Source: Takakia lepidozioides
Lineage: Eukaryota; Streptophyta; Takakiopsida; Takakiales; Takakiaceae
Assembly (NCBI GenBank): GCA_030704615.1
Contig: CM060732.1
Coordinates: 66,383,053-66,447,052 of the forward strand
DNA length: 64,000 bases
Reading direction: 5' to 3'
Made by a program: the position numbers and the translations under genes. Shown here one piece after another: positions 23,601 to 36,769 of the stretch (position 1 is the stretch's first letter; each line of letters starts with the position of its first letter). The notes under the pieces were generated by a model that was given only the letters and a program-made list of their open reading frames with translations, was not told the DNA's origin and did not search any database.

Positions 23601-26037
23601 GACATCAGATCAGTCATGGGGTATCTGATGAGTGCCGCTTTGCTGCTGTCATCTCCAAAATAAAAAGGAAGTTGGCATATTGGAGTTCCCTTCATTTAAC
23701 TATTTGGGGAAGGTGATTATAGCCAATCAGGTGATCCTGGCCTCATCCTGGTTTTATGCTGCTGTATGGTCCCCTGGAAGTCCCATCATCAAAAAAATCA
23801 AAGCAATGGTTCGCAATTTTATATGGGGGGGCCACCTCAGTCTCTGCAAACAAGAGAGCCCTGGTTAGTTGGGCCCAGCTCTGTCAAAAGAAAAAGAACG
23901 GCGGCCTTGGAGTTATTGACCCCCAAGCTCAGATCATTACCCTTTTGGCAAAATGGGTCCCTCAGATCTTCACAAGCTTTCAGAGCCCTTGGAGTAGGCT
24001 GGTGAGACATCACATTGCTGTTGCGATCCCTAAATCCAGTTCCTTGTGGCCTTCTTCCCTTAAATGGATGGTTCAGGGGGGAATTACAAACGTCAAGCCA
24101 GGGATTGGATCTAAGGCATGGCAGACGATTTGGTCTGCTTGGTGCAAGATGAGGAACTACTTGGTCCAAACGATGCCATCCTCCTATGATGAGGTGATGT
24201 GGCAGCCCCTCTTTGGGAATTTTAATCGGGACTCAGAGGAACTTGTCATTTGCTCCCAAAGATGGTCGCATTGGGAGAATGCAGGCCTATCCCATATGAT
24301 GCATGCACTTTTGGGATGATGTTACCAACTCGCCGATCAGTCCTGAGATCGCAGCAAACGGTTTTTCTGCCAAAAGGGTGGCGTCTGGTTGGCAGGCTTT
24401 TATGGGTGCAGGCTCCCGCAAAGGTGGCTTCAGCTGCTGGCTGATAAGCAAAACCTGTCGCTTCCCAGGTGGAGGGGACTTCACGCTGAAGCCGGCCCTA
24501 AAGCTATGTATGTCACTGCCCTTGTGGATGATCAGTACCGAGGCACTTCCTTTTTTGTGCATAGCAATGGGTTATTAACCTGCCCCAAGGACGATCATCT
24601 ACCAGCCAATGAGAACTGGTTTGATATAAGAGTGATCTCCTCAGCCTCTGGTAAATCAAACCCTCACCCCCCAATTCTGCTGCAGCACTATGATTCTTCT
24701 TTCTTCTGGTTCCTCAGTGCTCCAGTAAGACTGCTGCAATTCGATCCTGCTGAATGGATGTGGATGTTGAAGAAGCATGATCCTTTTTTTGCCTACACCG
24801 TGAGAATTGGTTACTCCCTTCTCGTGCCTAAGCAATCATTTCAAAGGAAATGGTCGAGAAAATGGTCTCACCATCTTGGCCAATCAATCCCGTGGAACCT
24901 GGTTTGGGCAGATATTTGGGAGAAGCATTGAGCTTCAAAAATCTCCGCCTTTTTGTGGAGAGTGGCGAATAGAATCCTCCCTGTAGGCTGCATCACTAAC
25001 GACCCACCCTCCCCCTGTATGGTCTGCAGTACGAACACTCCAGAAGATCTGGAGCACTGCCTTCTCTATTGCCCTTTTGCACAGGCAGTCTGGTTCCGTG
25101 CTACAGCTCTCTATGACTTTTGGAACAAGGATCTATTCTACACTCCCTCTGCTCTTCTCCTCAATGTTAAAGATGGGAGATCTTTTTGTTCCTGTCCGTT
25201 CTGGGAGTCGCTTAGAGGTATCATGTTGTGGAATATATGGAAGATGAGGTGCTCTTCTGTTTTTCGGAGTGAAATGCCTAGTCTGCAAAAGATTTTGCTT
25301 TTAGCTCACTCAGACTTGAAGTCTGAAGCTCGAAAAGCCTGGTGTCTTCTTGTGGCAGCCACTGCTAAGTGTACAATCAGGAGAAAGGATCAGCTCCTCG
25401 CAGACTTCGACAGTTCCTGGGGTAAAGGGGGGTTCTTCTGCAGGAGGATTGACGACACTCGGATCCAATGGTATGAAGACCTCCCAGCCTGCTGGCAGCT
25501 GGCAGTGACATCATCATCAAGGACTCTCCACTGGTGGAGGAGGATATGGAGGTCAATTGTCCAGAGGCACAAAAGAAGTAGCAGAAGGGGAAATCTAAAA
25601 CTCAACTTTCTCTTGAGGCCCCCAAGAGGAAACGAGGCAGTCTGTAGATCACTGTTCATAGTTGTTTGGCTCTTGGAATTTCCCTTTGCCTGACTTGGTC
25701 TCATACCTGCAGACTTTTTGTTATCACCTTATTGTTTTTCCAATCAGTTCCTCATGATTGACTCTTTGGTGATAGGCTCTGGTCTCTACTTTGGAACTCT
25801 AGGCTCTGGATCTCTGGAGGCTGTTGTAGCTAGTGCTGCTCATGTGCAGCTGTACTCTCTTCTCCTGCTTTTCTTCCCTCTCCCTTAGGGCTGTTGGTTC
25901 AGACTGGAACCTCGATTTTCTGCCTCATGGCTTCTGTAAGGTTATTTTTTCCTTACTCCTCTTCAATAAATTTTACAGGGCTACAATCCCCCTGTTCTTA
26001 AATAAATTTATATTTATAAAATAAAATAAAATAAAAG
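20671..26037 (+). mobile_element. Decayed L1-like LINE (non-LTR retrotransposon)
   Basis: ORF2 can be followed from about 21225 to 25693. The AP endonuclease domain begins WTLHSWNVRGIG and includes ETKLDLF, SSSRGGTAILVSPAF, WIVAGDFNMV and ARLDRVY. The reverse transcriptase has SMKTPGLDGLPVEFFK, NYRPITLLNSSYKILAKALA, PEQSGFLQKR, FQKAFDNINW, RQGCPLAPFLF and the catalytic YADD (23369-23380). A zinc-finger RT C-terminal region follows, with FLWRVANRILPVG and CMVCSTNTPEDLEHCLLYC. The frame is broken by several stops (for example near 21411, 22040, 22460, 23032 and 24931) and frame changes near 22460, 23716 and 23850. The element is dead. The 3' end is an AAAAT-repeat tail at about 26015-26037. The 5' boundary is approximate: a 185-residue frame at 20671-21228 lies where ORF1 or the 5' UTR would be, but shows no ORF1 motif. 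Confidence 0.85.
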
Positions 26038-26986
26038 AGGGAGAGCCTAGAGGTTTAAGGCTTGAAACACAAAGAAGGGCAGCCCACAGTGCCTCGGTGA
26101 GGCTTCCCTAGGTGGACTTACTAGTAAGATGAACAATAACTACTAACAATTTGCACCTTTTTTAGCCTCTCCTCGGTGGACTTACTAATAAAATTGCTAT
26201 ACCTATCAGTAATCTCTGGCAGATTCTCTATTCATAATTTGTACCTTTCAGGCTTTGTGAGCCTCTCCTAGGTGTTAGTAATAAAATTACCCCTAATTAT
26301 CAGTAATTTCTGCCTTTCTTTTGACAGGCATTTTTTTCTCATTGCCTTTGTTTTGACAGGCAGATTTTTTTTTTGCCTTTTTTTGCCTGTCAAATGCTTG
26401 TGACAGGTGCAAAAATCAGCTAGTATGTATGTCATGAGCCTCATCATGGCCCACTTGACCCCTTTCACAAATCTCATGAATGGGGGCTCCCCCTCCTCAT
26501 GTAGGAACATGATTTCAACTCCTCACTTTATTACAAGGGTGCAAGGGTCTGGTTGCGGTCTCCCATTTTACATTTGTCCTGTTTGCCAGGGCTTCTGAGA
26601 CTTGCTTCATCATGTAAGGTTGGGGGAAACATTCCCTGGTACTCATAACTGAGGCATTAGGTCATGAGCCTTTCTTAATGCCCGCATACCTGTTTCAGCT
26701 CATGAGAAATACTCTTTCCCCCTTTTCTATATGGCAAAGATTCTCTAGCCATATGGAGTAAGTCTAAGGTCGGTGTCTCCTCTTGTCCTATTTGCATCAG
26801 GATTTCTAGGACTTGCATGCATGCCCTTGTACTCAAAAAGTCTGAGACTTTGGTGGAGCCTTAATTGCAGGGTTCACATGTCCCTGTTGACTGACCTATT
26901 GTGAGAGACACTTCTCCCTCCTTGTAGAGCACGGAAATTTTATCTCAGGACCTTAATTGAACTCTGCAATGGCAGATGACCCCGAA
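26038..26986. repeat. Degenerate short tandem repeats between LINE and receptor kinase
   Basis: A unit of about 80-100 bp containing CTAGGTGGACTTACTA or CTCGGTGGACTTACTA, followed by AATTTGTACCTTT-like sequence, occurs about three times between 26085 and 26330. A TTGACAGGCA motif recurs at about 26324-26400. A second, more diverged pair (CTCC.TTTGTCCT.TTTGC followed by GACTTGC or GGACTTGC) lies at about 26550 and 26780. No gene recognised. Confidence 0.45.
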
Positions 26987-29900
26987 TTATTTCTTTGATA
27001 ATTTTTGTAGGTGTTCTGAGACGCTTGTCATCTTGGGCCTTGCATCTGGGTTCAAGGCAGTACATGTCACGGCCACCTGAATCAAAAGGAGACAATGAAG
27101 ATCAGTAATAACAAGGCGCCAAATTGGGATGCCCATCAACAAGAAAAGGCCAAACATTAGCGCACTTGAGGAAAGCACGATCTTCTGATTATACTACAAC
27201 GGATTTTCATCAAGCTTGTCTTTCCACGGCGTCACCGCTGCCAATGAGTATGCTGGTACAATGCTGTTGAGCAATCACTGACCTGAAGAGCTTCAAGCAA
27301 TTCTCCAACGACGGCACCTGCAATCAAAAGAGGATCGAAAATCTCGTAGGGTGGCCTCTTCTCGTGGAGCAGAAAAAGTACCCAATTCACTAGATCGAGT
27401 TCTTCACTTTCCAGCTGGAAAGCTCGCCGAACAGGTAACTTACCAGAGGCACACCTTCCTGTGAGAAGCTCCAGCAGTACCACACCGAAGGAGTAGACAT
27501 CCCATTTTTGATTGGGCTTGTTTGAATCCAACGACTCTGGTGCCCTATAAGGCTCAGCCACCGTAAGGCTTCTTGGCTTTGCGGATTCTGCCAAAACAAA
27601 AATCCTCTCAGCAACAATGTGGGCTCGGAAAACACTGAGTGTAACTGGAAAAGAAGGATGTTGAGGTAGTGCACAGCAAGCAAACCAACCTGGGTAGCCG
27701 AGAGAGAGCTGAGAAGCTGCGGAGACTCTGTTGAGGGAAAAGTCGCTACTAATGCTGCACAACGATATGACGTCCCATTCAGTAAGGTTGATGAGATGTT
27801 GAAGACCGAAGTCTGAAATGCGAGGTTCCATCAACTCATCCAACAGGATGTTGCTCGGTTTGATGTCTCCATGCACATACTTGCGGGGGCTTACTTCGTG
27901 CAGATGAGCCAGCCCCAGAGCTACCCCCTTGGCTATACGCAGCCTCGTGCTCCAGTCGAAGAGTTCCCTTCTAGCCTTCACTGCGTTCAAATCCCAACGG
28001 CCCATAAGCTAGTCCTGAGGTTTGACTAGAATCCACTTGAGAGAGAAACAAAGAGGAACAAGAAAGGAAGGAGTTTCCCGCGAAAAGCCCAAAGATAGCA
28101 CAAACAAAAGCATCAAAGAGAGAAAGGAAGTTGAACTCACCGTGGAAGGTTGTCTGCAGGCTGCCACCGCTGATGAAGTCATAAATCAACAGCTTCTCCT
28201 CGAGAGCCCATGAATATGCGTGCAGGGCCACAATATTGTCATGCCGCACCTGTGCTATGATTCTAACCTCTGCATCGAACTCTTTATAGTGCTGCTCACC
28301 GCCTTCCCCAAGTCTTCTAACGGCAACAGTTGTCCCACCCTCAAGCACCGTCCTATACACTATTCCTACCCTACTTTTTCCCAATAGATGGGCTGAGGCT
28401 CGCAGAAGATCAGTCAATTTGAACGTCAGCTGATCGTCCAGGTGAACCATTTTCCCATTGACCACTGCCTCAGACGAATTGGAATCCCCATTCGGCTTGG
28501 CCTCCCCCACATCAAAGCAAGGACATGCATCTACCCAAGTAGGGCGGTACTTTACCTTGTCCTTGTTCTTCCTGTGGGAGTTCCTCCACCAACAGTATAG
28601 AAGTAGGAGAACCATGAAAACTCCACCCAGTGTAATTGCCGCAGCAATCGCAATAAGGGCAACTCTGCGCTTTCCAGCCTTAGGACTAGCTGCCGCATTG
28701 GGTGTGGGAGAGGGCGTAGCGGCAGGTGTGGAAGAGGGTGTCGGGGCAGGCGCTTGCACACATACAGTTTGCAAGGGAGGACCACACAGGCCAGGGTTTC
28801 CAAGAAAGGCAGCTGGACTCTGGTTTTGTAGGGCCAAGGGAATCCGTCCAGTCAGGTTGTTGTTGCTCAGATCCAGACTTCGATTTACTGTAAGGTTTCC
28901 CAAAGAAGAAGGGATGGGACCGGAGAGGTGGTTGTGCGAGAGATTTAGTGTGCCCTGCAAGTGTCAGCAACGTCGAATGTTTCAGAGTGGTTCTGTATCT
29001 CCCCCCCCCCCTCTCTCTCTCTTATTTCATAAATTCTGCTCTGTTTTGTGCTGTTTCTTTCTCTCTACCTGTAGAGGTAGTAAATTGTGTCTTGCCCCAT
29101 AACTACACATCTCGCCTATCACTTGAGCACGAAAGAAGGGAGGCCCTCCAGAGATTAGTTTATGTGCCACAGTCCAGAACTCTTGGTATCTAAACATTCA
29201 CAAAGTCTACCACCCAGGCATTACTGTCGGCCACCACAATGACTCGGGGCGAGCTGCAGTCAATCTGTTTTATCAACTTGCGCAACACTTGAAATTAAAT
29301 GTGACATCATTTTTGAACTACAATCCGGTAGTTCAAACTCTCAGATGATGTGGTCAGAAGAAGGAATTACCTGCAGTTTTATGAGGTCTTCGAAATCTGA
29401 AGGAATTTCCCCGTTTAGCTGATTTGACGAGAGATCTAGCTGACGAAGGTCCGGTAGGCTTGTCCCTAGCCCGAGAGGAAGTGGACCCGAAATGTTGTTT
29501 CCACCCAAGATTAGTTTGAAGAGCCGCGGGCAGTTTGTGATCATTCCACTAGCTAAAGATCCAGTCAATGCATTGTTAGCTAAATCGAGAACATGTAGTC
29601 GACTGAGCTTTCCAATATCGGGGGGAAGGTCTCCTGTCAAATTATTGCCAGAGAGAACGATTCTCTCGAGGTACGTAGCATTAAATAATCCCGGGGGCAG
29701 GGGACCATTGAAACGATTATCATGCAGAGATAAGGACTTCAGGTAGGTGAGTGCGCCTAGCTCGGGGGAGACAGTGCCCAGCAGATTCTTCCTGGAACAG
29801 TATCAGTAGAGGCTCAAGTAAGCATTCACCTAGTGGACATCTGATGACAGAAGGGTAGATTGATCAGATGCTATCTTCGACTTCTGTCTTCTCCAATAGC

Positions 29901-30651
29901 AATGCCACGAATGTGTCATGTCTTCGTGACAAGACCAGAGCAAAATGTAGGTACAGGCGATCTAGATGAAGATACAGGCGTGGATTCTATCGACTCTTGT
30001 CCAGAGGACATTCTTGTTGCATCCACTAAAGAACTTTAATATCTTCCCGGGAAATATGAATTTGTCAGTACATACAAGTAGTCACCAGCTGATCAGTGAA
30101 CAATATATTGGACGTCACATTAATTCAAACGTGCTGCAACAAATAAATCGTGTTGTGAAAGGATGTGGGACTCCGTGTTTACGAAGATCGATGCTGACAA
30201 GTATCGACGCCCTTGCCGATTAGTGTCAAGATGACCACAAATTCAACCAACTTATGGCTGCCAGCTAGTTTTTGAACTTGTACACTAAAAGTAGTTATAG
30301 CCCGAGGACTAGCGTGAAGAAAGCTCACCTGACAATAGTGATGTTTTGCACCCGTTGTTCGGACGAGCCCGGGAAGGATGCGCAGTGAACGCCTGTCCAC
30401 CTACAGGGTGTAACGTCTGCTGGATTCCAGTTCTGGAAAACTATGGAGGTGCTGGTGATGGCGTTTTGAAATGCCAGCAGAGCAATTCCGTCTGAGTTCA
30501 AACCGGTTGCAGGTGACAGAGTTGCGGCTAGTAACGAGGCCCATATAGAAAATCCAAGTGCTCTTTTGTACTTGGAAGTGAATGTCGCAGTGGTCTTTGA
30601 TCGTGCCCATAACCTTGAAATCAGTGAACCTGCCTCTTTGGTCATCTTCAA
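26987..30651 (-). CDS. LRR receptor-like kinase, subfamily III (ZAR1/At2g01210-like)
   Basis: Six exons in coding order: 30651-30329, 29791-29371, 28954-28141, 27980-27690, 27587-27283, 27076-26987, in phase, 747 residues. A hydrophobic N-terminal segment (about 31-50) is the signal anchor. The LRR N-cap has [14 protein letters not shown] and [16 protein letters not shown], followed by about six LRRs. A Pro/Ala/Thr stalk precedes the TM helix (346-370). The juxtamembrane and kinase region includes [41 protein letters not shown] (556-563), [29 protein letters not shown] and a short C-lobe end with [15 protein letters not shown]. As in ZAR1-type kinases, the beta3 lysine position reads Arg (AVRR) and HRD reads HGD, so catalytic activity is uncertain. 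The fourth intron (27588-27689) is 102 nt and open in frame. The start may be residue 1 or Met3. The ligand is unknown. Confidence 0.88.
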
Positions 30652-31540
30652 GAAGTTGTATATTCTCCAAAAACAATGCGGAATCTTTATCGCATATATG
30701 CATCAACTAGAGTCTTATTTCTAAGGACCCTAGCTTGTAGAACGTGTTGCTTAATGTCCGCTTAATGTCTTGTTGGGGCCTGATACAGGTTTTGGCTGGA
30801 CTGAAGTCTGTCTTCCAATTTAATATTTACCTAAGGAACAAGCTTGTAGCGATTCCACCACCTTTTCTGGTTCCAAGTGCCCTCACCAGCGTCCGAAATT
30901 AGGAGATCAATTAAATTGTTGAGGATTTAACCTGTCCACAAAGCTTTAGATATGTGGCTCAGATCCAGATGCAACCTGTGACTAAGCTGATTAAAAGGTA
31001 AACAGCTCGATTGTCTGCATGGTTCCTGGCAGATGTGGCGGACCAATGTGCTCGAGAGCAGGTTTACCGATGGCATTATTGTATCCAATGCGGACTTCCC
31101 TGTAAGACAAGCGCTTCCGACGCCTTCCACACCCCACCAGATAATTCAAATCACTCATTGTGGCCCTTTCTTTTGGGTCCTCATTAGCTCATCGCTGAGC
31201 CCCTGCTATTCTGCTTGTAGTTGTCCAGGATCTCTATCAAACTCCTCCGATAGCACCTACCTCGGGCCGGATTTCCCCCTGCCCAACATCGCGAGATTGG
31301 ATAAATATCAACCGCTACCTATCCATACTCGCCTTCAATTAGATTTATACCTATATCTCAACCTGTAGCCGAGTCCATTCTTCACCTTTTAATTGCAGCT
31401 CCTCCATTAGCGTAGTGCACGAAGGAGGGGGGCATGGGGACACTAGAGATACAGATGAGACAGCTTCAAATCCCGAGGGAGCATAGAAGCGCGCACCCAC
31501 CAACGCCACGTGCACTACAGTTAGGGAGTGTTGTGTAGTA

Positions 31541-31563
31541 AGAGAGAGAGAGAGAGAGAGAGA
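31541..31563. repeat. (GA)n microsatellite
   Basis: Uninterrupted AG/GA dinucleotide run. Confidence 0.9.
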
Positions 31564-31822
31564 CTCTTCCTGCTGTCCTTGAAGGATTCTTGAATGCTAG
31601 AGCAATACTCACTAACTGTATGAAACGGCAGAAGCCATACACACCTACACGATGCCTCCCAAGCTGACTGAGGAAGTTTAAACCTGTTTAAACAGGGTTT
31701 AAACTTGATTATTCAACTAGATCTTTGTTGCTACAACTATCGGACCTGGTTCCCAATAAATGCCTAGAGCTAGAGGAAAGATTCAGCACAGGCAATTACC
31801 GTGACAGTTCAGTCAGGTCCGA

Positions 31823-31847
31823 AGATAAAGATAAAGATAAAGATAAA
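31823..31847. repeat. (GATAAA)n hexanucleotide repeat
   Basis: About four tandem GATAAA units. Confidence 0.85.
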
Positions 31848-33315
31848 GTCGAAGAAGAAGAGGGAAAAAAGAATTGTATATATATTCACTGTTGGAGGCC
31901 CAAAGGGTCTCTTCTGTACCGATGGTAAAGGCCCACGGTAATCCCGTGTTTCATTGAAGTAATTAAATGTGAAGGGCAGTGATCAGATCAGTATTAGCTG
32001 TGACTGTTGACTCCCATCAACTTAGAAGAAGTACAAAAAGGAATAAATCGGTGGTGCAAGACCAAAAGTAATCTCGAAATAGAAATAATTCCATAAACCG
32101 AGGTCATCTCTGATGGACTCCTGATGGAGGAAGGAAGAAGGGAGGCGGCCCACATAAAGCGGCAGCAAGATGCGCGACAGACTGCAAGAAACTGGGTAAA
32201 ACAACAGCCGGCTTCAGGCCTTGTGCCACTTGGCCTCCATTGTCTTCTCTGCCACCCGGTTTTCTGGACTTTGAGCACACTAACACCTTCTCATCAGTTG
32301 CTAGATCATATGATCAGCGTCTTCCTAGAAGCTGCTTTATATTCTAGGCCAAATTGTTGCACTTGATCTGTAACTGTAGTAAGTACACTAGAGCTCTAAG
32401 TTAGCAACTATATTCTGCACTTGCCATATTTTTACCTGCAGATCAACCACTGCACAGTGCACTCTTCAACTTGTTTAAGTTTTCCAGTGGGATCTGTACC
32501 CATCTGTTCATCTTAACAAACCCCTGTGGAGATTCACCACTGCAAATCGACCTCAACTTTAGTGTCATCTGGAAAGTGGGACTCTACTACAGTAGTGGGT
32601 ATGTTCGGTTAGGAGCAACACTGCAGTGGAAAAAATAACCACTACTGGGGCCGTAAAGGCTAACTGGGGATTCATCTAATTCTTGTCCCGAAGTAGTTTT
32701 CCCTGACCTACCGAGAGACTCACCAGACTTAATCATCATTATTTTTATTTTTTATTTTTGAAACTGTTCAATTTTTTTTCTTTTTTTCTTTCTTTTTGGA
32801 ACAGGCTGAGGGGACAGAGGCTGGAAAGTTTTATTTGGAATTATTGGGGGAAAAAAATAAAACCCCCAGCACACCATAAGGCACACACACCATAGCCACG
32901 TAGAATAAAACACAATTTCCAGGGCCTCTGTCCCCTGTTCCTTAAATTTTTTCTTTTTTTAAAGTAAAGGAACAAGCCTCAGTTTATTATCGTGGCATTT
33001 TTCTTACAAGAAACAAGAAACAGGCTGGGCAACTGCTACATTTTTATTTTATTTTTATTTTAAGAAGGAAGCCTACAACAGGAGGGGGGGAAATTATTAA
33101 CCCCCTTTCGTATAACCTCCCCAAAGGAGCGATACGGGTTTACCATAAGCCATGGAGGCGCACAAAAATCACCATCCCTAGACCGACGGGCCGCGAAATC
33201 ATAACCGAGGTTTGGAGCATTTCGCATACGTGGCAGCATTTAATTTGTCCTGGACAGGCTGTCACCCGCCATAGCCCACCACCACCTCGGTTATGTCCGG
33301 TAGACGGGCAGGCTT

Positions 33316-33407
33316 GACCGGCTACAGGGTGTAGCATGACACCAGGGAACCCTCAACGCTACAGCGTCTCCGCACTGCTGGTGTCCGGCTACACCCTGTA
33401 GCCGGTC
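33316..33407. repeat. 30-bp inverted repeat forming a long hairpin
   Basis: The left arm 33316-33345 (GACCGGCTACAGGGTGTAGC and on) is the reverse complement of the right arm 33378-33407 except for about three bases. The loop is 32 bases. A second, outer inverted pair with an 11-base perfect core, ATAACCGAGGT, lies at about 33204 and 33285, both on the left side. The block is GC-rich against AT-rich surroundings. Confidence 0.8.
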
Positions 33408-36400
33408 TCGCCTCCACGGCTACCTAGTCCATAGCAAGGGGGACAAGGTAGCACGATTTGAGCCCCAAACCACTGGGTGAAACAAAGTGCACTATCGAAC
33501 TGCTAATTTTGTCTTTCTTTACAATGACTTTTTATTTTGTGCACTAAGGTCGCATAGCAGCATAGCAGTCTATTTTGGAATGATTCCGACGATCCTAACA
33601 AAGCATAGACGGGTATTCCAAGACCCGATTGATTACGTGGCACCAAATCGGGCCATACAGTATTTTACCGCTTCCGCTACACAATGCCACCCAAGCAAGA
33701 GCCTAAGAAATATTTGTTGTCCGCGTACTCTTGTGATGTACCACAAATGTCAAATTTTAGATGTTATTTTAGTTTTTAACTTGTACATGAACTGATTTTA
33801 CTAGCTTTGTGATACATTGGGAACAACAATGTGCATGTATTTTTCAGGGTGACGTGTGACTTCCTTCTCAAAGTTTCTATATAAAACGTGTTTTGGCTCC
33901 TCTCTAGAGGAGACCCCGCGGAGACCATGCATGAGTGTCAAAAAATATAGGGAGTAGGTAGCCTGATGCCAAGAACAAGTCATGATAGTTGCAGCAAGTC
34001 ATCCATAAACTCAGCGCCAGAACCAATGTTGGGGCCGTTTTCAGAGGGCCGGCCAAAAAACCGTTGATTATCTGCCCCGTTATATACCCCCGGGGCTTGC
34101 GGTTATGAAAATCAAATAAGATGTTTTATTTATAGCCTCCGATCATTAGAAAAATGCATGCCTACCATATAGGTTGTGACTTGTAACGTTAAGTCCTGAT
34201 GGTTGAGTTGAGCCTCCCGATCATTGCCCCCAAAAATAGTACTTTCATTCTCTCTTTTTTCACTTCTTCTTTTCATTCCTTCTTTACTATGAGATCTGTG
34301 GGAGACTCAACTGTCCTCACAGAAGTCTTCCATTACGAGGATCAGAAATTTCAATGAGAGCAAATAGTATAGGAGGAAATACAAGTCATTGTCTTCCTTG
34401 GGGAGAGAGTATTGGTCTTCGATGGCTGGTACATGTACTCACGCATGCATAAAACTATTCTTCCAGGGATCTCAACATTCATTTATAGATATGGATGAAA
34501 TATTCCCATTACACATGTCTTGATGTAATTCGGAAACTTAATGGGTGCTAAGCATCAAAACCCTTTATGTAGTGTTGCCTTAGAAGGGCAGGGTCAATAA
34601 ACAACTGCTCAGGATCTATACATGGCGGATAAAATATTTTTGAAATGAACTGGAATGAGGGACATTTGTCAAAAGGGACTGTTAAGTTCTGAATCTGGTT
34701 GTTATTTTTATACTTTATTTTTTATTCTATTTTAATTGTTATAAAAAGTCCTACTCTCACCTTGCCAGTGTTTTATCTTCTAGCGAAAAATTACTAGATT
34801 TCGACCTGGAAAATGGGTTAGCTACATGTACGCAGGAATTATGGGGGTAAAAATCAAAAAATTAGCCGCAAAGCGCTAGTAGCTGAATATTAGGAGCCTG
34901 ATTTCTCCTGTGTGGACCTGTTAAAACGTGCCACCTGTCATCTTGCAACTTTTCTAACCCTGTCACCTCATTATTCTTGCCGTGAGATGGGTGCGAGTAT
35001 TTACATGTGGCCCCTCAGGCGATTTTGGAAAATTGAAGAAAATAAACACTGACGCACACATACACATATATTATAACATTGGTGGGTTTCAATATGGTTT
35101 AACTTACTAGTACAATGAAATATTGGTAACCCTTGTACATAACTACCAATTATCATGCAAGAAGGAGAGAACTTATTGGCAAAAACACCATTATAATTTG
35201 ATAATCAAAACGCAAGAAGACTCAACTAGAGGACTCCTCTAAAAAACAAGCATAAATCATAGAGTCTATTCATCTTGAAGGACTATTGTCTTCCTTGGAA
35301 GGTTGACACTTTGATCCCTCGATCACCTAAGACTTGCACGCGTGATGCACAAACACCCAACTTGGCTATATGTTGCAGTGAAAATTGGAAGGTCATTAGA
35401 TATTGTAAAATCTCAATTAATACATGAAAACAACGGTTATGAGAATATTTTCAAATTATAAAACCAGAACCGCCGGTTATCGGGAAAAATTAAAGAGCCG
35501 CCTAAAACATGTTTTTTTAATTGCAGCCCAATATTGTTATAGACTTGGGCCTCGGTGTGGGACCTGCCAAATAATCTACAGGCATGCGATCATAGGATAT
35601 CATGTAGGGCTTGCTTCATCGATACTCCTTTAGGAATTAATCTAGATTATATGAAATAATCCAAGATTGAAAGATTAATCTATTTAATCCAAACTGAGAT
35701 GGATTATTGCATATTTTTTTAATATCCACAGAATATATTATGGGGAAATGAAATTGTGCTCACGTCAGAAGAATTGTGAATGGTTTTGCACCTGGTCGTA
35801 ATAATGAATGTCATTCTGCGATTCATCAAACACCATCATGCTTTGCTAACTAAATTCACACTATAATTTGGGGATAAGAACACACGAAAATACTTTCATG
35901 GAGTAAGGATCTGTAGATGCATTAAAAAACGCGCGGATTATTTTTTGAGTGTTTTTTAGCCAAGAGAGCCGATTTGTACACAGACAGCAACGAAACAAGA
36001 TCATTTATATCAGAAACGGCAAAACATCGACACAGCTACTGATATGGCCCACAAATGGAAGAGATCTGCGACGTCCATGAAACCAAAGCACTCAGGAGTT
36101 TATATGACTAGGGTACCTGCAGGGAGCAGCAGGGCGTGCGATTCCAGTCGACCGTTCAAACATCTAGGGGCTCACTTCAACATCCGATCGCTATTCAAGC
36201 AGAGGCAAATTAGGAGAGCTTGACCTCAATGACAAACTACCCATTGGGTTATTCACCATCCCCACAATTCACCATTCATTTCATTGAATTTACATTTTGC
36301 CACGATTGTTATCCCAATGACTCGATTTTATAAAAACGTCAAAAATATGTCTCGCTTATCCTTGCACAAACAATTTAGGACTTCGTTTCAAAAGCAAGAT

Positions 36401-36410
36401 GCTAAGGCTA
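33408..36410. other. AT-rich sequence without recognisable features
   Basis: No gene, RNA or named element recognised. Short frames on both strands have no family motif. Probably decayed transposon sequence. Confidence 0.4.
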
Positions 36411-36430
36411 AGCTAGCTTGCAAGCTAGCT
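36411..36430. repeat. 20-bp perfect palindrome
   Basis: AGCTAGCTTGCAAGCTAGCT reads the same on both strands. Confidence 0.9.
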
Positions 36431-36743
36431 GTCTAAGCTACTCACTAACAAGCAACTATAAGCAAAAAACAAGGAATGAAGTCTTTGAAGTGGTGAGCAA
36501 GCTCAACTCCTAATCTACTTATACTAGAAATACTATAAAAAAAACATGGATGACATCCAAAATCTTTGATGGAATAGGCAATCAACCAGAGAGAGAGAGA
36601 GAGGAGACACCAGCCGGAGCCAGAGCCGGCGTAACTAAGAGCCACTTCGCCTTGCGGCTACTACCCATTTTTGGGGGTGAGCCCTATAAATTGAAAGGTG
36701 TCATGTGGGACACGAAGTGGCCGTAGAAAGTAGGGGAGTTTGT

Positions 36744-36769
36744 GGTACCCCTGGATACCCAGGGGTACC
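36744..36769. repeat. Short perfect inverted repeat
   Basis: GGTACCCCTGG and CCAGGGGTACC are exact reverse complements separated by four bases. Confidence 0.85.

Larger units (their letters stand above)
30652..33315. other. Intergenic upstream of the receptor kinase; simple repeats, no gene
   Basis: Contains the receptor-kinase promoter, a (GA)n run at 31541-31563, a GATAAA tandem at 31823-31847, and an inverted repeat built on GGGGACAGAGG (about 32799-32825 against 32919-32942). No coding exon recognised. Confidence 0.45.
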
